Positions 14,625 through 18,814 of a stretch of 18,814 bases of DNA are shown here, piece by piece (position 1 is the first letter of the stretch; each line of letters opens with the position of its first letter). Under the pieces are notes generated by a model. That model saw nothing but the letters and a program-made list of their open reading frames with translations, was not told where the DNA came from and did no database searches. The position numbers and the translations under genes were made by a program. The DNA comes from Bacillota bacterium (lineage in GTDB: Bacteria; Bacillota; Clostridia; Oscillospirales; Ruminococcaceae). The stretch covers positions 1-18,814 of the forward strand of contig JAEZDF010000115.1 of assembly GCA_023429685.1 (NCBI GenBank), given 5' to 3'.

Positions 14625-15911
14625 CTATGAAAGCGGCAGCAAAAGCCGCAGAACAAACACCCCGCCGGCCGTTTCAAAGTGGTACAGCCCGCCGTAGCGT
14701 TCAACGATGGAGAGCATACTTTTAATCCCAAAGCCATGCCCGGGGTCTTTGCTCTTGGTTTTTGGCAATTCGCCATCCATCTCGATAACGCCAGAATAAG
14801 CGTTCTCGGTAGAAATAACCAGCTTATCGCTGTTTACAACAGCGCAGATATATACGATGCGAAGCGCTTCATCCTCCACCTTCGCGGCGGCGGTGATGGC
14901 ATTTTCCAGTGCGTTTGAAAGAAGCGAGCACAGCTCGGTGTCGTTTATCGCAAGCGTGGCTGGCAGGTTGACATTCACACGCAGAGTAACCCCTGCATTG
15001 TTTGCCCGTGCATCAAAGGTGGATAAAATTAGGTTTACCGTTTCATTTTCACAGTAGCGTTTCGGGGTCAGTGCTTCAATATCCGCCTCGGTGCGGGCAA
15101 GGTACTCCTTAATCTTCTGCAACTCACCATCAGTGGCAAACCCGCGTATCAGCGACAGATGGTGGCGCATATCGTGGCGATACAGCACGGTGTTTTTCTC
15201 CAGCTGCCGCATGTTTTGAAGCTCCGACTGCGCTTGATGAAGCTGTGAAGCGAGGATGTCCCGCTCCCGCTGGGAGGCAGCCTGCTTTTGGGCCTCGGCG
15301 TAGTACAACAAAACAAACAAAAAGTAGAATGTACACACAAGCGAGGGCATAAACTGAACCGCTCCCCGTGCGCCCGTATACAGCAGATCGGTGTAGACGG
15401 TGGTGGAGTAGTCAAACAAATAATACAAAAGCGGCACGGCGCCAAACAGCAGGCAAGAGCGTGTCGACCGTTCCATGAGCTGCAAAACCGAGCCTGCCAG
15501 ATATCGTTTTAAAACATAGTAAACAACGACCATCGTCAAGATATACCCAATATGGTCGGCAATGGCGCTGTCGAGGATTGCCGAGAGCACAGCCCCTACC
15601 CATCGGGGCACCTGGCAGCATAGATAAGCGGCAATCACGCAGATTATAGAGATTAACCACGGGCGCCTAAAATAAAGGGCGAGCAATAAAATCAGTGGCA
15701 GATGAGCGAAAACAGGGTAAACTTGGGTCGTAAACTCCATCCCCATTGTGTTCCATAAAACAGCTTGAACAAAGAGCACCACCACGCAAAAGCAGGCGGC
15801 TGTCAGCCTGTTTTTGCGGCTGCCTTGTACACCGGCAAACAAAAGAGACACCGCCACGCCAAACACCAGTACCAAACCGTAGCGCAGAAGACCCAGCAGG
15901 AGAATCATCAT
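14625..15911 (-). CDS. AgrC-like sensor histidine kinase (GHKL, HPK10 type)
   Basis: This 428-aa kinase senses an external or membrane signal and phosphorylates its partner regulator. The first 205 residues are hydrophobic with about six membrane segments, as in AgrC/VirS receptors. A coiled region (about 207-240) leads to YRHDMRHHL with phospho-acceptor His246, the N-box SNALENAI (Asn333, Asn337) and the G-box GHGFGIKSM (391-399). The start is ATG at 15911, overlapping the regulator's stop as ATGA, so the pair is translationally coupled with the regulator first. No AgrB or AgrD-like gene is visible next to it, so the signal is unknown. Confidence 0.9.
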   Translation of the reverse strand: MMILLLGLLRYGLVLVFGVAVSLLFAGVQGSRKNRLTAACFCVVVLFVQAVLWNTMGMEFTTQVYPVFAHLPLILLLALYFRRPWLISIICVIAAYLCCQVPRWVGAVLSAILDSAIADHIGYILTMVVVYYVLKRYLAGSVLQLMERSTRSCLLFGAVPLLYYLFDYSTTVYTDLLYTGARGAVQFMPSLVCTFYFLFVLLYYAEAQKQAASQRERDILASQLHQAQSELQNMRQLEKNTVLYRHDMRHHLSLIRGFATDGELQKIKEYLARTEADIEALTPKRYCENETVNLILSTFDARANNAGVTLRVNVNLPATLAINDTELCSLLSNALENAITAAAKVEDEALRIVYICAVVNSDKLVISTENAYSGVIEMDGELPKTKSKDPGHGFGIKSMLSIVERYGGLYHFETAGGVFVLRLLLPLS

Positions 15912-16645
15912 AGACGCTGTCCCCTCTCATTTAGTGAAAGAAGGTAATCCATGTACGCGGTCTTTGCCTTGGAAAAAGCATCTCGTGCAATCGGTACCGT
16001 CTTACCGACGGTGGTCGAAAATCCGGTTTTATCAAGTGCGGTTACCTGACGCAGATTCACCACATAGGAACGGTGGGGCTTATAAAATGTCGGCTCTGCC
16101 AACAACGCTTTCTCATAATCGGCAAGGTAGCCGTGGACCTCTCGCACCTCTGCGCTCACAAGGTTAAACCGTACGGTGCGGTAAACAACCTCCACATACA
16201 CAATTTTTGAAAGAAGCAGCTTGGTAAAACTGCCCGGTGTTTTTAAAATTAAATACGGTTGTTCCTGTGCAAGCCGTGCAAGCTGCTTGTCAATAACGGG
16301 GAAGACCTCATCCTCTCTTGCAGGCTTTAAAATGTAGTTCTCGGCGTTTACCCGGTAGCTCTCCACGGCAAACTCTCGGGATGAGGTGAGAAAGATAATC
16401 GGGATGTCGCTATCCGTGCGGCGGATCTCCCTGGCGGCGTCCATCCCGGTAAAGCCCGGCATTAGGATGTCTAAAAGCAGCAAATCAAACCTGCGTGCGG
16501 GCATTGCATCCAAAAGCTCCGCCGCGCTGTGAAAGGTCTCGTATGTAATCGAGTTGCCCCGCTTTCGGCGGTAGTCCTCCAGCAGTAAGGTGATGCGAGA
16601 AAGCTCGGCAATGTTATCATCGCACACGGCAATATGCACGTTCAT
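15908..16645 (-). CDS. LytTR-family response regulator (AgrA-like)
   Basis: This 245-aa DNA-binding regulator pairs with the adjacent kinase. The receiver domain has Asp9/Asp10, phospho-acceptor Asp59 in LLLLDILMPG, Ser/Thr near 87-88 in FLTSS, and Lys107 in YILKP. The LytTR DNA-binding domain begins near 133 and contains IVYVEVVYRTVRF, YKPHRSYVVNLRQV and VPIARDAF. AAGGAG stands only three bases before ATG at 16645; an in-frame GTG two codons later would have better spacing, so the start may be 16639. It is transcribed from a consensus promoter. Likely targets are unknown; the divergent genes are candidates. Confidence 0.92.
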   Translation of the reverse strand: MNVHIAVCDDNIAELSRITLLLEDYRRKRGNSITYETFHSAAELLDAMPARRFDLLLLDILMPGFTGMDAAREIRRTDSDIPIIFLTSSREFAVESYRVNAENYILKPAREDEVFPVIDKQLARLAQEQPYLILKTPGSFTKLLLSKIVYVEVVYRTVRFNLVSAEVREVHGYLADYEKALLAEPTFYKPHRSYVVNLRQVTALDKTGFSTTVGKTVPIARDAFSKAKTAYMDYLLSLNERGQRL

Positions 16646-16674
16646 CTGCTCCTTCTCTCAATTTAACTAATGAT

Positions 16675-16703
16675 ATTGTAGCATACTGCTTATCCTGTAT
16701 CAA
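16675..16703 (-). promoter_or_regulatory. SigA-type promoter for the two-component operon
   Basis: On the minus strand, TTGATA (16703-16698), a 17-bp spacer and TACAAT (16680-16675) lie 30 bp before the regulator start. Boxes and spacing are the same as in the tuf promoter. Confidence 0.8.
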
Positions 16704-16777
16704 TAATCAGAAATGCGAATGCGGTTCGCGCGGTAATTACCCCAATTGGTGCGATAAATGGGTTTTTGGAGACAAAT

Positions 16778-16799
16778 TTGATATTATTGGGTATATCAA
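16778..16799. promoter_or_regulatory. Inverted repeat, possible operator
   Basis: TTGATAT (16778-16784) and ATATCAA (16793-16799) form a perfect 7-bp inverted repeat with an 8-base spacer, 40 bp upstream of the small membrane protein gene. It could bind a regulator. LytTR proteins usually bind direct repeats, so the adjacent regulator is not the obvious ligand. Confidence 0.3.
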
Positions 16800-16839
16800 T
16801 GGGTAGCTATGTCAATTACGCGGAAGGAAGAGATGCAGT

Positions 16840-17166
16840 ATGGCGACGGGTATTCTGGGCTGGTTTATCGCGGCAGTCTGTTTGGTAGCTTTGGTTGCAG
16901 TATGGCTTTCGGCAAGCATCAGGGAGCTTTTGGCAAAGAAACAGAGGCTTGACGACATCAGCGAACAGGTTGCGCTACATCGCAAACTCTGCATGCGGGA
17001 GCGCGGCGGCGAGCACGATGCTGCGGCGCAGAATATGCTTAGTAGCAAGCTCATGGTCTATCGCGAGGTGGCAAGGGACTATAATGCTCTGCTTAAAAAG
17101 CCGATGCACCGCATCCCTTCTCTTATCCTTGGTCTTCACCCCGAGGGTGGAGCAGGTGAGGGGTAA
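16840..17166 (+). CDS. Small LemA-like membrane protein
   Basis: The 108-aa product has one N-terminal membrane helix (about 5-24) followed by a helical, charged soluble part. Its end, YREVARDYNALLKKPMHRIP followed by SLILGLHPEG, resembles the last helix of LemA proteins, which typically read AxxxYNxxxxxFPxxxxAxxxGF. LemA is normally about 180-200 aa, so this is a short relative or a look-alike. GGAAGGAAGAG lies upstream of ATG at 16840. It is transcribed divergently from the two-component operon and 102 bp ahead of the secreted protein gene. I cannot assign a function. Confidence 0.6.
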   Translation: MATGILGWFIAAVCLVALVAVWLSASIRELLAKKQRLDDISEQVALHRKLCMRERGGEHDAAAQNMLSSKLMVYREVARDYNALLKKPMHRIPSLILGLHPEGGAGEG

Positions 17167-17268
17167 GCTACTTGTTCCCACGTAAAAAGCGGTTAGTTCT
17201 CTAAGTACACGTCCGAGTATTGGTTTGAAGAAAAATGTATTTGATAACAGAAAAGGTGGTACAACAAG

Positions 17269-18814
17269 ATGAAAAAAAGACTACTTAGTATTGTGCTTTC
17301 TCTATGTATGGTACTTAGCCTGCTGCCGGCAGTAAGCCCGATGGTCAGCGCGGCAGCACCTACGGCGGTGTATGTTGGCGGCGAAAATGTCGTTGGCGGT
17401 GGCTACTGGGTCAGCGACGGCGAAGGCGGCATTATCGCAGACGGCGCAAGCGAAAGCAATTATACGGTTAATTATGAGCCTTCAACCCACACACTCACGT
17501 TAAATGGCGCAACGATTACGAAGTGCCATGTGTGGAGTGGTAGTTACGCCGCAGCCATCCATGCAAACGGCGAGCTGAACCTTAATTTGCGGGGACACAA
17601 CGTCGTGGCAAGTCAAAATTTCGCCTACAGCTACGGAGTGTCTCAAGATTACGGCACGCTCACCATCAGCGGCAGTGGAAGCCTGAACGTAAGCGCAGGA
17701 GCAGCAAGCAACTCTAGTTACGGGATAATGGCTGATCTAATCGCAATAAACGGCGCAACAATAGTTGCTGTCGGCGGCACAAGCAATGCTTACAGCTACG
17801 GTATTTGCGCACCTGGGTTAATAACAATAACCGACAGCGTGGTAGACGCCACCGGCGGATTGATAGAGGGTGAAAAAACATATGCAAGCAGCAACGGGAT
17901 CTATTCAAATCACAAAATCGAAATTAATGGCGGCAGCATAACCGCCATTGCTAATAATGCATACTACGCTAGCCGTGGCATATATGCTGTTTATGAGGTC
18001 AAAATTTCCGGCGACGCAGTTGTTCGCGCTACTGGTGAAGCAGCAACTGCCAGTGATGGAAGAAGCCATGGCATCGCGACCAATGTATCCGCTGCTTCTA
18101 TCATGATTTCAGGCGGTAGCGTGACGGCAGAGTCCGACACTGCTTCAATATCAAGCGCGATGAGAACCGCACCCGACCTTACCGGGTACACAAGCGGCGA
18201 GTGGCGCAAGTCGAGTGGCGACACCTTTAGTACCACCCCATACACTTGGTTGGCAACCGACACCTATGTGGAGTTCAGGCAAGGCTTCATCCCGGTTACA
18301 GCAATTACGATGACCAATGCGACCACCGTTGCGGTTGACACCGACCTGACGCTTGCAGCCACGGTCGCGCCCGCAAACGCTACCAATAAAACAATTGTAT
18401 GGTCGGTATCCGATGTAGGCGATACAAATGCTGTTATAACCGATGGCGTTTTTCGGGCAGACACAGCCGGTACCGCTACGGTAACGGCAACGGTGGAAAA
18501 CGGTTTAGCGCAAGACAGCGACTACACCCAAGCCTTTGATATTACGGTAACCGATGCCCCCGCGGTAACCCATACCATCACCGCAAGTGCGGGTACGGGC
18601 GGTACGATAACACCAAGAGGCAGCGTAGCGGTCAGCGACGGTGCGGCACAGAGCTTCGCCATTACCCCCGCAAGCGGGTATCTGGTTCGCGATGTGCTGG
18701 TAGACGGTGCAAGCGTGGGCACGGTGTCGTCCTATACCTTTACGGAGGTGACGGGCAACCACACCATTTCCGCTACCTTCCGCGCAAGCGGCGGCAGTTC
18801 GAGCGGTACGAGCG
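17269..18814 (+). CDS. Secreted surface protein with beta-helix-like, Ig-like and InlB-type repeats (3' end outside window)
   Basis: The frame stays open from ATG at 17269 to the window end (515 codons), with AAAAGGTGGT upstream. A signal peptide MKKRLLSIVLSLCMVLSLLP runs to about VSA-AAP (residue 28-29). Residues about 33-320 are rich in Gly, Ser, Asn and Ala, with recurring short strands such as THTLTLNGATIT, GTLTISGSGSLNVSAG, IEINGGSITAIA and IMISGGSVTAES; this suggests a right-handed beta-helix or carbohydrate-binding domain of the Cthe_2159 kind. A bacterial Ig-like (BIG2-type) domain follows at about 340-425 (TLAATVAPANATNKTIVWSV). Then comes a divergent InlB B-repeat (about 434-505, ITPASGYLVRDVLVDG) and a Gly/Ser linker. 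It is probably exported and cell-surface attached, but the anchoring end is not visible. Confidence 0.85.
   Translation, partial: MKKRLLSIVLSLCMVLSLLPAVSPMVSAAAPTAVYVGGENVVGGGYWVSDGEGGIIADGASESNYTVNYEPSTHTLTLNGATITKCHVWSGSYAAAIHANGELNLNLRGHNVVASQNFAYSYGVSQDYGTLTISGSGSLNVSAGAASNSSYGIMADLIAINGATIVAVGGTSNAYSYGICAPGLITITDSVVDATGGLIEGEKTYASSNGIYSNHKIEINGGSITAIANNAYYASRGIYAVYEVKISGDAVVRATGEAATASDGRSHGIATNVSAASIMISGGSVTAESDTASISSAMRTAPDLTGYTSGEWRKSSGDTFSTTPYTWLATDTYVEFRQGFIPVTAITMTNATTVAVDTDLTLAATVAPANATNKTIVWSVSDVGDTNAVITDGVFRADTAGTATVTATVENGLAQDSDYTQAFDITVTDAPAVTHTITASAGTGGTITPRGSVAVSDGAAQSFAITPASGYLVRDVLVDGASVGTVSSYTFTEVTGNHTISATFRASGGSSSGTS

Overview
The window looks like a chromosomal segment of a low- to mid-GC Gram-positive anaerobe, most likely a Clostridia (Oscillospiraceae/Ruminococcaceae-like) genome. 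This is inferred from a MecA adaptor, a group II ECF vitamin transporter with two fused ATPases, an AgrC/AgrA-type LytTR two-component system, Rnf-family genes, strong Shine-Dalgarno sequences and consensus SigA-type promoters. No phage, plasmid, transposase or CRISPR feature was seen.

Layout. (1) 1-2948: the 3' three quarters of an EF-G gene, then tuf with its own promoter and a strong terminator. (2) 2967-6193: an ECF transporter operon (EcfT, fused EcfA-EcfA', S component) with translationally coupled genes. (3) 6113-7261: about 1.07 kb without a credible gene, holding a 253-bp tandem duplication that copies the 3' end of the S-component gene, a very long perfect hairpin, and the rpe promoter. 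(4) 7262-8473: rpe and mecA, convergent and exactly abutting. (5) 8745-14056: a tight cluster rnfC-rnfD-rnfE-rnfA, then an anchored glycoside-hydrolase-like (DUF4015-type) protein and a 94-aa protein carrying the GGADGPT motif of Na+-pumping decarboxylase beta subunits. (6) 14157-14525: tRNA-Leu(UAA) with promoter and terminator, then two decayed copies of its 3' end, each with its own terminator. (7) 14625-16703, minus strand: an AgrC-like kinase and LytTR regulator under a consensus promoter. (8) 16840-18814: a small LemA-like membrane protein and the first 515 codons of a large secreted cell-surface protein.

The most unusual part is region 5. The four Rnf subunits are recognisable by fold, but rnfG and rnfB are absent. 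The NADH/FMN glycine-rich site of RnfC is lost, the flavinylation Thr motif of RnfD is altered, and three of the four cysteines that hold the intramembrane [2Fe-2S] cluster in RnfA/RnfE are replaced. Only the two [4Fe-4S] motifs of RnfC survive. This suggests a cofactor-poor Rnf-derived membrane complex with a changed function, linked here to a cell-wall-type hydrolase-like protein and a Na+-pump-like miniprotein. That functional reading is inference; the residue replacements are read directly from the sequence, aligned to Rnf/Rsx proteins from memory.
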